Assembly (NCBI GenBank): GCA_959607825.1
Contig: CAUHNW010000001.1
Location: forward strand, 186,001-250,000
Source: HGM13006 sp900757695
Lineage (GTDB): Bacteria; Bacillota; Clostridia; Oscillospirales; Oscillospiraceae
Length of the DNA: 64,000 nucleotides
Direction: 5' to 3'
Part shown: one piece after another, positions 1-8,683 of the stretch
Numbering within the stretch: the stretch's first letter is position 1
Layout: every line of letters begins with the position of its first letter
Notes under the pieces: model-generated
What the model was told of the DNA's origin: nothing
Seen by the model: only the letters and a program-made list of their open reading frames with translations
The model's database searches: none
Translations under genes and position numbers: made by a program

Positions 1-392
1 GCAAGGCAGTTCCGGAGCTCATCCACCTGCTGCTCACTGAGCCCCCGCAGCAGCATTTCATCCTGCATCGCCACCGTTGCATCGATCTCCCGATCCAGCT
101 TAATGGCCTTATCGGTAAGCCGGACGATCTTATTGCGGCGATCCATGGGATCGGTCCATGTACAAAGGAAGCCCTTCTGCTCCATACGGGAAATGATCCC
201 CACTACCGTGGGATGGGAAACCTGAAGATCCGCCTCGATCTCCTTCTGCGTTGCCTGTCCGCCGGACTCTGCCAAAAAGCCCAGCACTCTGGTCTGCGTC
301 AGGGTCAGATCGTGCGTCTTGAGATCCGCATCAGCCCTCGCCTTAATTCTGTCGTTGATGATCTTAAACTGATAGCCAATACCGTGGTTCAT
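1..392 (-). CDS. MarR-family transcriptional regulator (3' end outside window)
   Basis: The minus strand encodes 130 residues from an ATG at 392 and runs off the left edge. The start is supported by AAAGGAGG 8 nt upstream. A winged-helix pattern is visible: a helix ending THDLTLTQTRVLGFL, then QATQKEIEADLQVSHPTVVGIISRME (recognition helix around residues 55-75), followed by the beta-wing segment TDPMDRRNKIVRLTDKA, typical of MarR/SlyA proteins. Such proteins are usually dimeric repressors that respond to small phenolic or lipophilic ligands. Two overlapping palindromes lie just upstream of its start and are a likely autoregulatory operator. A MarR protein (BilQ) also accompanies the OYE/flavodoxin bilirubin reductase locus, but no direct link to the genes to the right is shown. 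Family call is firm; ligand unknown. Confidence 0.88.
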   Translation of the reverse strand, partial: MNHGIGYQFKIINDRIKARADADLKTHDLTLTQTRVLGFLAESGGQATQKEIEADLQVSHPTVVGIISRMEQKGFLCTWTDPMDRRNKIVRLTDKAIKLDREIDATVAMQDEMLLRGLSEQQVDELRNCL

Positions 393-410
393 GCCTTGCA
401 CCTCCTTTCT

Positions 411-430
411 GTAGCATGCTACAATTGTAG
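411..430. promoter_or_regulatory. Probable MarR operator: two overlapping perfect palindromes
   Basis: GTAGCATGCTAC (411-422) and CTACAATTGTAG (419-430) are each perfect 12-bp palindromes sharing CTAC. They sit 18 nt upstream of the MarR start codon, where an autorepressor would bind. MarR-family operators are short AT-centred palindromes of this type. The assignment to this regulator is inference. Confidence 0.6.
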
Positions 431-598
431 GGTATATTCACTATTTTGTCAACACAGTTTTTGTGCAAAATAGCAATTTTCAAAAAAGCTTTACATTTCT
501 TCCCGCTGTACCGGGATACAGATCTCCGCCCATTGCCTCTACCTGCTCCTCCGGTGCCGGCAGCTGGCCCCATGCACTGCTGACTCCGCTCTGCCGCA

Positions 599-632
599 GA
601 AAAAGCGGCAGCGGATCACTCCCCTGCCGCTA
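599..632 (-). terminator. Rho-independent terminator after the beta-domain gene
   Basis: Read on the minus strand, GCGGCAG and CTGCCGC form a stem with a short loop followed by TTTTTCT. It lies 12 nt beyond the stop codon of the gene at 644-1345. The remaining bases from 393 to 643 hold no convincing gene; a 38-codon in-frame coding-like stretch on the minus strand (about 484-600) has no start and may be a remnant. Confidence 0.7.
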
Positions 633-643
633 TATCAATTTCC

Positions 644-1345
644 TTATCCCACCGGGATGCCCCGGAGGCCACCGGTCTTGTCCGTAACATGCAGTGTCAG
701 TATCGGTCTATCCTCCTCCAATGCCCCGGTAAAGGTAAACAGGGAGCCATTTCCTGTTTTCGTGGTTACGGTAAATGCATCCGGCGTCCCGGTAACAGAC
801 AGGAACGGGTTCATATCGCACTTGTCCCCCAGCTTCGGAAGGGGCGGCATTTCTCCTCCGGGCATCGGTGCTCCACCTCCTGCCGGGCCGCCTCCGGCCA
901 TCATGTCCTTCATAAATTCCAGCGTCTTCTCGTCCATCAGGCAGTACATCTCGCCACCCAGCGCACCGTTTTCCTTCCGGATCACAAAATGGTTCTCCTT
1001 GACGCCGCCGGGAGAGTACACGCCCACCAGATATTCCCCCTCCAAATGCCCCGGTGTACCGGAAAGGCGCTTCCCGGGCTCCAGCGGTATGGTCTCATGG
1101 GTGGTCAGAATCAGCTCCAGCCCCTGCGGCTTCTCCTCCCCGGAAAGGATAAACTCCGTGCGGCCCACCATGGTACTGCAGGTCAGCGTTCCCCCTTCCA
1201 GCTTCCCCTCCACCGGGCACAGCTCCGTAGGCACATAGGGATTCGTCAGGGTGCCGCTCAGCCGCTCCGGCTGGCCCGAAAGGGTCAGGGTCGTCTTCCG
1301 GTCTCCCCCGGGCAGGGGCAGAGTGATTTCGTAGGTTCCGTTCAT
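644..1345 (-). CDS. Beta-rich domain protein with Gly/Pro/Met-rich insert, function unknown
   Basis: A 233-residue protein with no signal peptide or membrane segment. It starts MNGTYEITLPLPGGDRKTTL and is made of short alternating strands ending in turns, as in a small beta-barrel. The N-terminal part (about residues 1-105) resembles the extra N-terminal domain of the flavodoxins at 45.7 and 57.7 kb and the small proteins at 34.4 and 43.8 kb, all of which begin with GTY or GKY. A low-complexity insert of Gly, Pro and Met lies near residues 150-175 and a second beta-rich half follows. AAGGAGG precedes the ATG. I recognise no named family; a lipocalin-like or FMN-binding split-barrel fold are possibilities only. 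It is divergent from the flavodoxin-SBP1-AraC1 operon. Confidence 0.7.
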   Translation of the reverse strand: MNGTYEITLPLPGGDRKTTLTLSGQPERLSGTLTNPYVPTELCPVEGKLEGGTLTCSTMVGRTEFILSGEEKPQGLELILTTHETIPLEPGKRLSGTPGHLEGEYLVGVYSPGGVKENHFVIRKENGALGGEMYCLMDEKTLEFMKDMMAGGGPAGGGAPMPGGEMPPLPKLGDKCDMNPFLSVTGTPDAFTVTTKTGNGSLFTFTGALEEDRPILTLHVTDKTGGLRGIPVG

Positions 1346-1428
1346 ATGGGCATTCCTCCTTATCTCGTACCTATATTATATCGGAAAGCTCCGCCGAGGG
1401 GGATGCAGAAATCCACGTTCTTTTATGC

Positions 1429-1463
1429 AAAAACTGTGCATCCCAGTGAGATGCACAGTTTTT
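1429..1463. repeat. Perfect 14-bp inverted repeat in the divergent intergenic region
   Basis: AAAAACTGTGCATC and GATGCACAGTTTTT form a perfect inverted repeat around a 7-nt spacer, between the divergent genes at 644-1345 and 1561-2403. The flanking A and T runs make it look like a bidirectional terminator, but it sits where an operator or leader hairpin would be expected. A -10-like TATACT lies at 1512-1517, upstream of the flavodoxin. Confidence 0.6.
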
Positions 1464-1560
1464 AGAGGAAAAAAGCAGAGTTTCTTTCTACGCTTTTTAT
1501 GGTGAAAACGCTATACTGAGTACATCAATCATCAGGAATGCATAGAAAGGATGCGATAGT

Positions 1561-2403
1561 ATGGCAAGAAAGGCACTGATTCTCTACGCCTCCGTTACCG
1601 GCAACACGGAGAAGATCGCAGGGTGCTTTCAGGAAGCACTGGAGGAAATGAACTGGCAGGTGGATTCCATCAAGATCACCAATCAGACCAGCTTTGTGGA
1701 AAACCCCATTTTCTTCGATCAATACGACCTTCTGTTTGTGGGCAGCCCCATTATGGCGGGCCTTCCCTCCACGCTCATTGGAAAGAATCTGGGGCTTACG
1801 GCCTCCATGCCGCCCCGGATGTACTCGGACCGGCTGATCATGCCCGGCCTCAAGCGCCCCGAATCTCCGGACTACACCCCCTACGCCATCGAGTTCTGCA
1901 CCTACGGCGGCACCTCCACGGGCCCCAGCGAGTGTCTGGCTACGCTGGCCATTGAAAAGCTGTATCTGGAAAACCTCTATATTCAGACCATCGGGCAGTT
2001 TGCCTGCCTTGGCACGGAGCTCCACCACGCATCGGTGGACACCATTGCCGATGACCTTGGCATCTCCGTGGATCTGGCCTCTGAGCTGCTCAGTCGGTTC
2101 AAGAAGGATCCCAAGGCAGAGGAGTTCAAAAAGTATCCGCCCCACATTCTGGGTAAGATCCGGCAGGCCGCCAACATGGGGGAGCAGGGCCCCATCCACG
2201 AGCCCCCGGAAATGGCAAAGATGAGCCCCGAAGAAAAAGCACTGGTGAAGAAGGCCGGCGTTATGCCCCATGAGCGGGAGCAGCGCCCCAACGCCGATGA
2301 CAAGGAAGCGGCAAAGATCTTCATCCGCAACGTGGTAAAGGGGTACTTCCCCTCCGAAACAGGCCGCAGAGAATATGGCGGCGAATATATCAGCATCAGC
2401 TAA
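1561..2403 (+). CDS. Flavodoxin-family protein A
   Basis: A 280-residue cytoplasmic protein. The FMN phosphate-binding loop SVTGNTEK follows the first strand KALILYA (residues 4-18), as in flavodoxins. LLFVGSPI (strand 3, near residue 60) and the FCTYGGTSTGPSE loop near residue 120 match the isoalloxazine-binding regions. It is much longer than a classical flavodoxin (about 150 residues): the C-terminal 120 residues end in a helix-rich extension shared with the five other long flavodoxins here. Flavodoxins shuttle electrons to partner reductases. AAAGGA lies 11 nt before the ATG. It is the first gene of an operon with SBP1 14 nt downstream and AraC1 and a second flavodoxin after that. Partner reductase unknown; the OYE proteins are candidates. 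Confidence 0.85.
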   Translation: MARKALILYASVTGNTEKIAGCFQEALEEMNWQVDSIKITNQTSFVENPIFFDQYDLLFVGSPIMAGLPSTLIGKNLGLTASMPPRMYSDRLIMPGLKRPESPDYTPYAIEFCTYGGTSTGPSECLATLAIEKLYLENLYIQTIGQFACLGTELHHASVDTIADDLGISVDLASELLSRFKKDPKAEEFKKYPPHILGKIRQAANMGEQGPIHEPPEMAKMSPEEKALVKKAGVMPHEREQRPNADDKEAAKIFIRNVVKGYFPSETGRREYGGEYISIS

Positions 2404-2416
2404 GGAGGTAATCTTT

Positions 2417-4156
2417 GTGAAAAAGAAATTGTTATCCATGCTGCTGGTTCTGACCATGCTGGCCTCCCTGCTCACCGCCTGTGGCGGCAGCTCCGGCGCC
2501 GCATCCTCTGCCGGAAGCGCCTCTGCACCCACCCCGGAAACCGAGGCCCCCGCCGAAACGCCGCAGGAGCCCACCGAGGCGATCCCCTCTGCGGCAGAGC
2601 CCACAGAAGCATCTGCCATGGAATCCGCCGAGGAGCCCTCCGTCCAGATCCCAGAGGTATCCTATCCCCTCACCGACACCCCGGAGACCTTCTCCCTGTG
2701 GTACTCCTTCCCCGGCGATCTCTCTGATATTATGGACGCCTATTTAAGCGGCGGTCAGAGCAGTGTATTAAAGGCCGTTGCCGATAAAACCGGCGTCAGC
2801 CTGACCTTTATGCTTCAGTCCGTCACCACTGCCTCCGATAACTTCAACCTGCTGGTGGCCTCCGGTGATTACCCGGACTTCTTCTACAACGCCAGCAGCT
2901 ATTACACCGGTGGCATCGACAAGGCCGTAGAGGATGAGGTGCTGTTGGATGTCACCGATCTGGTGCCGGAATTCGCCCCCAACTATTATTACAACATCAC
3001 CAAAGATCCCGATACCCTCCCCGAAGTCTCCACGCCCTCCGGCCGTCTGGTGGAAATTCAGCGTCTGGAAGCGGAGTATACCAAATCCAGCACCGGTCTT
3101 GTGATCCGAAAGGACTGGCTCGATGATCTCGGCAAGGATATGCCGGTAACGCTGGAGGATCTTCACGATGTGCTCACCGCCTTCAAGAACGAGAAGGGCG
3201 CTGTAGAAGCCTTGGGTCTCCCCTATACCGGCGTCATGGACGAGGACGAGATCTGCTCGGCCTTTGACGTAGGCGGTGTGTATGCAGCCTTCATGGGCTC
3301 TTATCCCGTTTATGTGGTGGACGGAAAGGTAAAATTTGGCTGGGTGGAAGACGGCTTCAAGGACTATCTCACCATGATGCACCAGTGGTATGATGAAGGG
3401 CTTCTGGGCTCTGACTTCTACATTGAAAACACCGGTCACGGGCTGGATGCCAGTAAGACGACCACCGGTCAGAGCGGCGTCTTTACCTGCGACTATTTCC
3501 AGATGGATCTGCTTCAGTCTCAGATGGCCGAGGAGGGTGCCGAGATTCAGGCCATGGCCGCTCCCGTTATGGAGGAAGGACAGACCCTGCACTTTGCCAA
3601 TAAGAAGACCCTGGTAGGCGACAACTCCTGGTCCATCACCACTGCCTGCCATGATCCGGAGCTTGCTCTTCAGTACATGGACTACTTCTTCACCGATGAG
3701 GGCAGCACCCTCTGCAACTACGGCGTTGAAGGCGAGGGCATGGCGTTTGACGAAAACGGTGAGCCCCAGTACACCGAGCTGGTCTACAACAACCCTGACC
3801 ACAGCATGCGGGAAACACAGGTCATGTACACCCTGACCATCGGCCCCTTCATCGAGAAGGAGAGCCGCAGCGACATTGCCTACAGCCAGAAGGAAATTGA
3901 AGCCCGCAGCATCTGGGACAGCAATACCGACGATGCCTATACCATGCCCAGCACCGAGATGAGCGCCGAGCAGGCCAGCGAAATGGCCGGTATCATGGGC
4001 GACCTCATGACCTACGCCACCGGCAAGGTCACCGAGTTTATCATCGGCTCCGATGATCTTGCAAACTGGGACGCCTATCTCCAGCAGATGGAATCCCTGA
4101 ACATTGGCCGCATCATTGAGATCTATCAGGAGGTCTACGACGCCTATACCGCATAA
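2417..4156 (+). CDS. Substrate-binding lipoprotein SBP1 (extracellular solute-binding, family 1-like)
   Basis: 579 residues from a GTG preceded by TAAGGAGG. A type II signal peptide ends in LLTAC, so Cys22 would be lipidated and the protein anchored outside the membrane. A Ser/Pro/Glu-rich tether of about 60 residues follows. The core has the pattern of large LipO/YtcQ-like solute-binding proteins: FNLLVASGDYPDFF near residue 155, then GLVIRKDWLDDLG and a C-terminal helical region. These proteins normally deliver ligand to an ABC permease, but no permease or ATPase lies near this gene or elsewhere in the window. It sits between a flavodoxin and AraC1. It may feed a permease encoded elsewhere or act as a surface capture protein. 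Ligand unknown. Confidence 0.87.
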   Translation: MKKKLLSMLLVLTMLASLLTACGGSSGAASSAGSASAPTPETEAPAETPQEPTEAIPSAAEPTEASAMESAEEPSVQIPEVSYPLTDTPETFSLWYSFPGDLSDIMDAYLSGGQSSVLKAVADKTGVSLTFMLQSVTTASDNFNLLVASGDYPDFFYNASSYYTGGIDKAVEDEVLLDVTDLVPEFAPNYYYNITKDPDTLPEVSTPSGRLVEIQRLEAEYTKSSTGLVIRKDWLDDLGKDMPVTLEDLHDVLTAFKNEKGAVEALGLPYTGVMDEDEICSAFDVGGVYAAFMGSYPVYVVDGKVKFGWVEDGFKDYLTMMHQWYDEGLLGSDFYIENTGHGLDASKTTTGQSGVFTCDYFQMDLLQSQMAEEGAEIQAMAAPVMEEGQTLHFANKKTLVGDNSWSITTACHDPELALQYMDYFFTDEGSTLCNYGVEGEGMAFDENGEPQYTELVYNNPDHSMRETQVMYTLTIGPFIEKESRSDIAYSQKEIEARSIWDSNTDDAYTMPSTEMSAEQASEMAGIMGDLMTYATGKVTEFIIGSDDLANWDAYLQQMESLNIGRIIEIYQEVYDAYTA

Positions 4157-4177
4157 TTTTCGTATTCTATCCCGCGT

Positions 4178-4203
4178 CCCGGCAGGGCCTGTTCCCTGCC
4201 GGG
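4178..4203. repeat. Perfect 10-bp intercistronic hairpin
   Basis: CCCGGCAGGG and CCCTGCCGGG flank a 6-nt loop between the stop of SBP1 and the start of AraC1. There is no T-run, so it is more likely a 3' stabiliser or partial attenuator than a full terminator. Confidence 0.55.
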
Positions 4204-4268
4204 CGCTTGCCCTTGCCGCCGAAAGCAGGTATAATGATTTCAGAACAGCAACGACAGGAGGTGGTGCT

Positions 4269-5396
4269 ATGGCAGGATCCGTATGTGCCCAGCGGGTGGA
4301 CTGGCAGGGGCTGCTGCTGGGCGATGTCCCCGCCCCGTCCCTTCCGGTGCTCCCGGTGCTCTTTGGCGTCCGCCAATGGAACTGCAGCCCGGACTGGCGG
4401 GAAAAATACCGTGCCCTCAAGAAGCTGGAGGGTCTGCTGCGCCGGGGGCTGCTCACCGGGGATCCCACCGGGGACTGCCTGCGGCTGGATGAAGGGCATC
4501 TGCTGGCCGTCTGTGCCGCCCCCATGGCACAGCCCGAGGCCGCACGAATCTGCCGGGATATCATGACCCAGTGCAGTCAGGCTCTGCCCTGCGAGGTAGG
4601 CTGCTGTGTGGGCTGTCCCGCCCCCGCCGCAGAGCTCAGCCCCATGGTAGATCGGCTCCTTGCGCTGGAGCAGGAGCATCTGTCCAGCTGCCGTGTCCTG
4701 CTGCTGGGCAGTGAGACCGTCTTTCAGCCCATCCCGGACGACCTGCTCACCGGCTGGCGCTATCTGCTGATGGATGAGTCCTTTGACCAGATGCTCACCG
4801 AAGCCGCCGAGTTCTTTATGGCCCCCGGCCACAGCTTCAGCTCTGAGGCGCTCCATCGGTTCCACCCGGATTTTATTCAGCTGCTCTACAGCGTCATGGG
4901 AGAAAAGCGTGTCCCTGCCCATGTACTATTTGACCGCAGCGAAAACGCCCGGTGCTTTCGGGACGCCCCGGACTCCATCGCCAATACCCTCACATGGATC
5001 TTCAGCGCCGTTACCGCACTGTCCGGCTATCTGGAACAGCGGCGCAAAAGTCAGGACTACACCCAGCAGGCCCGAGAATACATTCTCTCCCATCTCAGTG
5101 AAAACCTCTCCCGGCAGGAAATCGCCGATCATGTGCATCTGAGCCAGAACCATCTGGCCCGGCTGTTCCGGCAGGAAACCGGCTCCAGCATTTCCGACTT
5201 TATTTTACAGCAGCGCATGCAGCAGGCCTTTGGTCTGCTGGCCAATACATCTCTTCCCGTGGGTCAGGTTGCACAGCAGGTGGGATATGAGAACTACAGC
5301 TATTTTCTCACCCTCTTCCGCCGGGTCTCCGGCAAGACCCCCAGCCAGTACCGGGAAAAATACAGCAGCATCAAGGAGGAATCCCACCATGGCTAA
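4269..5396 (+). CDS. AraC-family transcriptional regulator AraC1
   Basis: 375 residues from an ATG preceded by CAGGAGG. The last 100 residues carry two helix-turn-helix motifs: REYILSHLSENLSRQEIADHVHLSQ with NHLARLFRQETGSSISDF, then ANTSLPVGQVAQQVGYENYSYFLTLFRRVSGKTPSQYR, the classic AraC/XylS signature. The 270-residue N-terminal part has no AraC arabinose-cupin pattern and no membrane segment, so the signal is probably cytoplasmic. The gene overlaps the next flavodoxin by 8 nt (its final His-His-Gly codons contain the next ATG), which points to coupled translation. A likely activator of its own operon. Confidence 0.9.
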   Translation: MAGSVCAQRVDWQGLLLGDVPAPSLPVLPVLFGVRQWNCSPDWREKYRALKKLEGLLRRGLLTGDPTGDCLRLDEGHLLAVCAAPMAQPEAARICRDIMTQCSQALPCEVGCCVGCPAPAAELSPMVDRLLALEQEHLSSCRVLLLGSETVFQPIPDDLLTGWRYLLMDESFDQMLTEAAEFFMAPGHSFSSEALHRFHPDFIQLLYSVMGEKRVPAHVLFDRSENARCFRDAPDSIANTLTWIFSAVTALSGYLEQRRKSQDYTQQAREYILSHLSENLSRQEIADHVHLSQNHLARLFRQETGSSISDFILQQRMQQAFGLLANTSLPVGQVAQQVGYENYSYFLTLFRRVSGKTPSQYREKYSSIKEESHHG

Positions 5397-6192
5397 CCGT
5401 GCTTTGATTCTCTATGCATCCAGCACCGGAAATACCGAAAAAATCGCCCTTGTCTTTCAGGACGTCCTGACCCGGTACGGCTGGGCATCGGACCTTGTTC
5501 ATCTGGACGAGGACACCGATCTGCCCGGTCAGGGGATCTATCTGGACGGGTACGACCTTGTTCTTCTGGGCTCTCCGGTGATCTCCGGCAGTCCATCCCC
5601 GCTGGTGTCCCGGCATCTGGCGCTGGTGGGGGTAGAGCCGCCCCGGCTCTACAGCAATCAGCTGATTTTCCCGGGCTCTCTGTTCCGCCCGGACAGCTCT
5701 CCTCTGGGCATCGTATTCGCCACCTATTCCGGCGAGACCTTCGGCCCCTCCGAGGCCCTGCCCGCACTGGAGCTGGAGGCCATGTATTTACAGTATCTGT
5801 TTCTGGACGTCATCGGCAAATTTGCCTGTCCGGGCCGGAAGGCCCCTAAGAGCACCATTGATCTGCTGGCCTCTGATCTGTGCCTGAGCCCCGATGAGGT
5901 GGCCCAGCGCATCGGCAAATACGAGCGGAACCCAGAGGATCCTATTTTTCTCGGTCTCTCGGAGGACACCCTTGCCCTGCTCCATCAGGCGGTGATGGAC
6001 AAAAAGAATGGCGGTCAGATCCCGCTCCCGGCGGAATTCTCCGAGGAGGTATGGCACCGGGATCTGGACACCCGCCCCCATAGCCGGGATCTCCAGAAGG
6101 CCCGGATCTTTCTGGAGGAAATTCTGGAGGACTATTTTACTGCGGATGGTCTCCCCAGACGGCCCGGTTCCGTCTATACCTGTCTCGGCTGA
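5389..6192 (+). CDS. Flavodoxin-family protein B
   Basis: 267 residues; the ATG at 5389 lies inside the end of AraC1 with AAGGAGG 8 nt upstream. The phosphate loop SSTGNTEK follows ALILYA. LVLLGSPVISG and FATYSGETFGPSE match the second and third FMN contact regions of flavodoxin A. The C-terminal extension ends in RDLQKARIFLEEILEDYF, which is also conserved in all long flavodoxins of the window (KKAEYFLTGILEDY, NKAKYLVADLVEDY). No Gly/Pro insert is present. It shares roughly the same design as flavodoxin A, with which it brackets SBP1 and AraC1, so the operon has two flavodoxins. Likely an electron carrier for a flavoprotein reductase. Confidence 0.86.
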   Translation: MANRALILYASSTGNTEKIALVFQDVLTRYGWASDLVHLDEDTDLPGQGIYLDGYDLVLLGSPVISGSPSPLVSRHLALVGVEPPRLYSNQLIFPGSLFRPDSSPLGIVFATYSGETFGPSEALPALELEAMYLQYLFLDVIGKFACPGRKAPKSTIDLLASDLCLSPDEVAQRIGKYERNPEDPIFLGLSEDTLALLHQAVMDKKNGGQIPLPAEFSEEVWHRDLDTRPHSRDLQKARIFLEEILEDYFTADGLPRRPGSVYTCLG

Positions 6193-6205
6193 AGCAGCAA
6201 AAAAG

Positions 6206-6236
6206 TACCGGAGCACTCACTTGAAGTGCTCCGGTA
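6206..6236. terminator. Bidirectional terminator
   Basis: TACCGGAGCACT and AGTGCTCCGGTA form a perfect 12-bp stem with a 7-nt loop, with an A-run before and T-rich sequence after. It lies between the convergent flavodoxin B and oleate hydratase genes and serves both. Confidence 0.85.
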
Positions 6237-6251
6237 TCCTTTATTTTGCGC

Positions 6252-8030
6252 TTAGATCACCTGATACTCCTTCAGGAGCTTTTCCACATCGGTTCCGGCG
6301 ATCTTACCCATAGCGGCCTTGAAGGCCAGCTTTTCCATGAGATTGGCATCCATGTCCGTGACCTTCTTGCCGTCCCGCAGCTGCACGGTGGCATTGAGCA
6401 GATCCCGGATATCATAGACGCTGCCCCAGACCTCTGGCACGCCGCGGTCGACATTCAGAAGGGTGTATACAGCCTCCATGCCGGTACGCATGGAATATTC
6501 GGTGGTGAAGATGGTATCTCTGGGGGTCTCTGCAAACTGACCAAGGAAAGCAAAGTTCACAGCGCCGTCGGGCACCACCTTGGGCCGATCTCCGTAGGCC
6601 CGGGGCATGAAGAATGCATCGATATAGGGCATCATGACCGGAACCGTGTTGGCGCTGTTGGTAGCCAGTTCCTCGATCTGATCCTCCGGCACGCCGATGT
6701 GATACAGCCACTCCATGCAGATCTCCTTGCCGGTGCACTCCCGCATGGGCTTCTTGACATAGTCGCCGGGCTTATCGGTAAACAGGGAGTAGACCCATAC
6801 CAGGCAGTGGTCCTTGGGCTGCTGACGGAACTGGGGCTGACGGTTGATGGTCCAGCTCATGAGCCAGGAAGAATCCTTTACGGATACGATGCCGCCGGTG
6901 ACCACCTTCCCGGTAAAGGGGCTGCGCTTGCAGATCTTCTCGATATAGGGGATGATCCGCTGATCCAGCGTCTCCACAGTGGCGCTCATCCAGTTGGTCT
7001 GCTCCGGATCCGAGCAGAACTTGTCGGGATGGCCGAAAGAGGGATCCTGTGCGGCGATCTTCCGCCACATATCCCAGCCGCCGCCTTCCCGGATCTCGGT
7101 GTCATAGGCCGCAGGGGTATTCTGACTGCCCATGGTGGAGTTTTCGACACAGCCGCCGTTGGTGATAAACACCAGATCGTTCTCCGTCAGGCCGATGTTC
7201 TCGGTCTGTCCGTCCCGCTCCACTACGATGGTCTTAGCCAGCTTGTGGTTCTGATCGGCAACATCAAAGAGCACATTGACCACCTTCACGCCGAAGTGGA
7301 ACTGTACCCCGGCCTTTTCCAGATACTTGACCATGGGCAGGATCATGGACTCATACTGATTGTACTTGGTGAACCGCAGTGCGGTGAAGTCCGGCAGGCC
7401 GCCAATGTGGTGGATATAGCGCTGGATATACAGCTTCATCTCCAGTGCGCTGTGCCAGTTCTCAAAGGCGAACATGGTGCGCCAGTACAGCCAGAAGTTG
7501 CTGTCAAAAACCTCGTTGTCAAAGACCTCGTTGATGCGCTTGTTCTGGAGCTCCTCATTGGGGGTGAAGAACAGCTTCATGATCTCCATGGCGCCCTTGT
7601 CGGAGATCCCGAACTTCTTATCCGTGTGGGCATCCTCGCCCCGGTTCACCGTGGCACGGCACAGGGAATAGTTGGGATCCTCCTTGTTGAGCCAGTAGTA
7701 TTCGTCCAATACGCTGACGCCCTCGGTCTCAATGGAGGGAATGGAGTGGAACAGATCCCACATGACCTCGAAGTGGTTGTCCATCTCACGGCCGCCCCGC
7801 ATCACATAGCCGATATTCTCAAACTTCCAGCCATCGCAGGCGCCGCCTGCCGTGGGGCCCTTTTCCAGAATGTGAATATGATCGCCCTTCATCTGTCCGT
7901 CACGAACCAGATAGCAGGCCGCCGTCAGCGCTGCCAGACCGCTGCCCACCAGATAGGCAGATTTGTGATCCACGCCCTCGGGCTTCTTGGGACGTGCAAA
8001 GGCTTCGTAGTTACCGCTGGAATAATACAT
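6252..8030 (-). CDS. ohyA: Oleate hydratase (FAD-dependent, myosin-cross-reactive antigen family)
   Basis: 592 residues, the usual length of the MCRA/oleate hydratase family. The N-terminal FAD-binding motif AYLVGSGLAALTAACYLV lies at residues 25-42, and FEVEK-like HILEKGPTAGGACDG follows. The strongly conserved RGGREM segment (residues 78-83) contains Glu82, at the position of the glutamate that activates water in characterised OhyA enzymes. The enzyme adds water to the cis-9 double bond of unsaturated fatty acids, giving 10-hydroxy fatty acids; it uses FAD without net redox change and acts at the membrane surface. Monocistronic, with GGAGG before the ATG and the terminator at 6206-6236. Substrates are likely host or dietary fatty acids. 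Its adjacency to the flavodoxin/OYE island may be coincidental. Confidence 0.94.
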   Translation of the reverse strand: MYYSSGNYEAFARPKKPEGVDHKSAYLVGSGLAALTAACYLVRDGQMKGDHIHILEKGPTAGGACDGWKFENIGYVMRGGREMDNHFEVMWDLFHSIPSIETEGVSVLDEYYWLNKEDPNYSLCRATVNRGEDAHTDKKFGISDKGAMEIMKLFFTPNEELQNKRINEVFDNEVFDSNFWLYWRTMFAFENWHSALEMKLYIQRYIHHIGGLPDFTALRFTKYNQYESMILPMVKYLEKAGVQFHFGVKVVNVLFDVADQNHKLAKTIVVERDGQTENIGLTENDLVFITNGGCVENSTMGSQNTPAAYDTEIREGGGWDMWRKIAAQDPSFGHPDKFCSDPEQTNWMSATVETLDQRIIPYIEKICKRSPFTGKVVTGGIVSVKDSSWLMSWTINRQPQFRQQPKDHCLVWVYSLFTDKPGDYVKKPMRECTGKEICMEWLYHIGVPEDQIEELATNSANTVPVMMPYIDAFFMPRAYGDRPKVVPDGAVNFAFLGQFAETPRDTIFTTEYSMRTGMEAVYTLLNVDRGVPEVWGSVYDIRDLLNATVQLRDGKKVTDMDANLMEKLAFKAAMGKIAGTDVEKLLKEYQVI

Positions 8031-8148
8031 AAAACATCCTCCTTGTTCAATTGGATCGTATTTTCATTTTGCTCCGCCGGATCGGCGGGTTTCTTTTGCT
8101 TACATCCGCATTATAGGATGCACAGAAGAAAAGCACAATAAACAGAAA

Positions 8149-8181
8149 TGCCCCTTTGATGCACTTTTCATCAAAGGGGCA
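8149..8181. repeat. Perfect 13-bp inverted repeat upstream of oleate hydratase
   Basis: TGCCCCTTTGATG and CATCAAAGGGGCA flank a 7-nt spacer 119 nt upstream of the oleate hydratase start. It could be an operator, a leader hairpin or a decayed terminator. The rest of the 8031-8413 gap shows no other clear feature. Confidence 0.6.
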
Positions 8182-8413
8182 AAGGTGCCTAAATTTTAAT
8201 CACCGGAGCCTTCCTGTCCGATTTTTTATCATTTCATGCGGTTTGTACAAAAAAGCCAGCCAAATCGCCATTTCTCTCCGCTTTTGATTTTTACTTTCCG
8301 TGTTGTATCATAATATGTACGGTCTGAACACGCAAAATACGATTTGCCCAGCAGACATCAGAACAGGCCGGAAACCGCACACCACCATATCTGCAAATGA
8401 AGGAGGAACTATC

Positions 8414-8683
8414 ATGCATGTACTGCTTGTCAACGGCAGCCCCCATAAAACAGGCTGCACCTATACCGCTCTCTCGGAGGTTGCAAAGACCCTTGAACAG
8501 GAGGGAATCGAGACAGAAATTTTCCACATCGGAAACACCCCTGTCCGGGGCTGTATTGCCTGTCATGCCTGCGGAAAGCTGGGGCGCTGTGTTTTTGACG
8601 ACGACTGCGCCAACACGCTGGCTATGATGTATTTGTTGCTTGATTACACCAGCCTACCCAATCACAGGAGGAATCTATTATGA
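8414..8683 (+). pseudogene. Truncated NADPH-dependent FMN reductase-like / iron-sulfur flavoprotein
   Basis: The ATG at 8414 has AGGAGG upstream. Residues 1-70 match the N-terminal half of FMN reductase-type flavoproteins: MHVLLVNGSPHKTGCTYTAL is the phosphate-binding loop, and RGCIACHACGKLGRCVFDDD carries the Cys-rich segment typical of this group. From about residue 71 (base 8624) similarity stops and the reading frame runs through unrelated codons to a stop that overlaps the next start (ATGA). A complete protein would be near 180-200 residues, so more than half is missing. Deletion between this gene and the next flavodoxin fragment is the simplest explanation. Probably non-functional. Confidence 0.7.

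Noticed and set aside
484..600. 38-codon coding-like stretch downstream of the beta-domain gene
   Set aside because: No start codon, and it overlaps the terminator of the neighbouring gene; may be a remnant but cannot be supported.
6246..8141. A 631-codon plus-strand frame
   Set aside because: Shadow of the oleate hydratase gene, which is unmistakable on the other strand.
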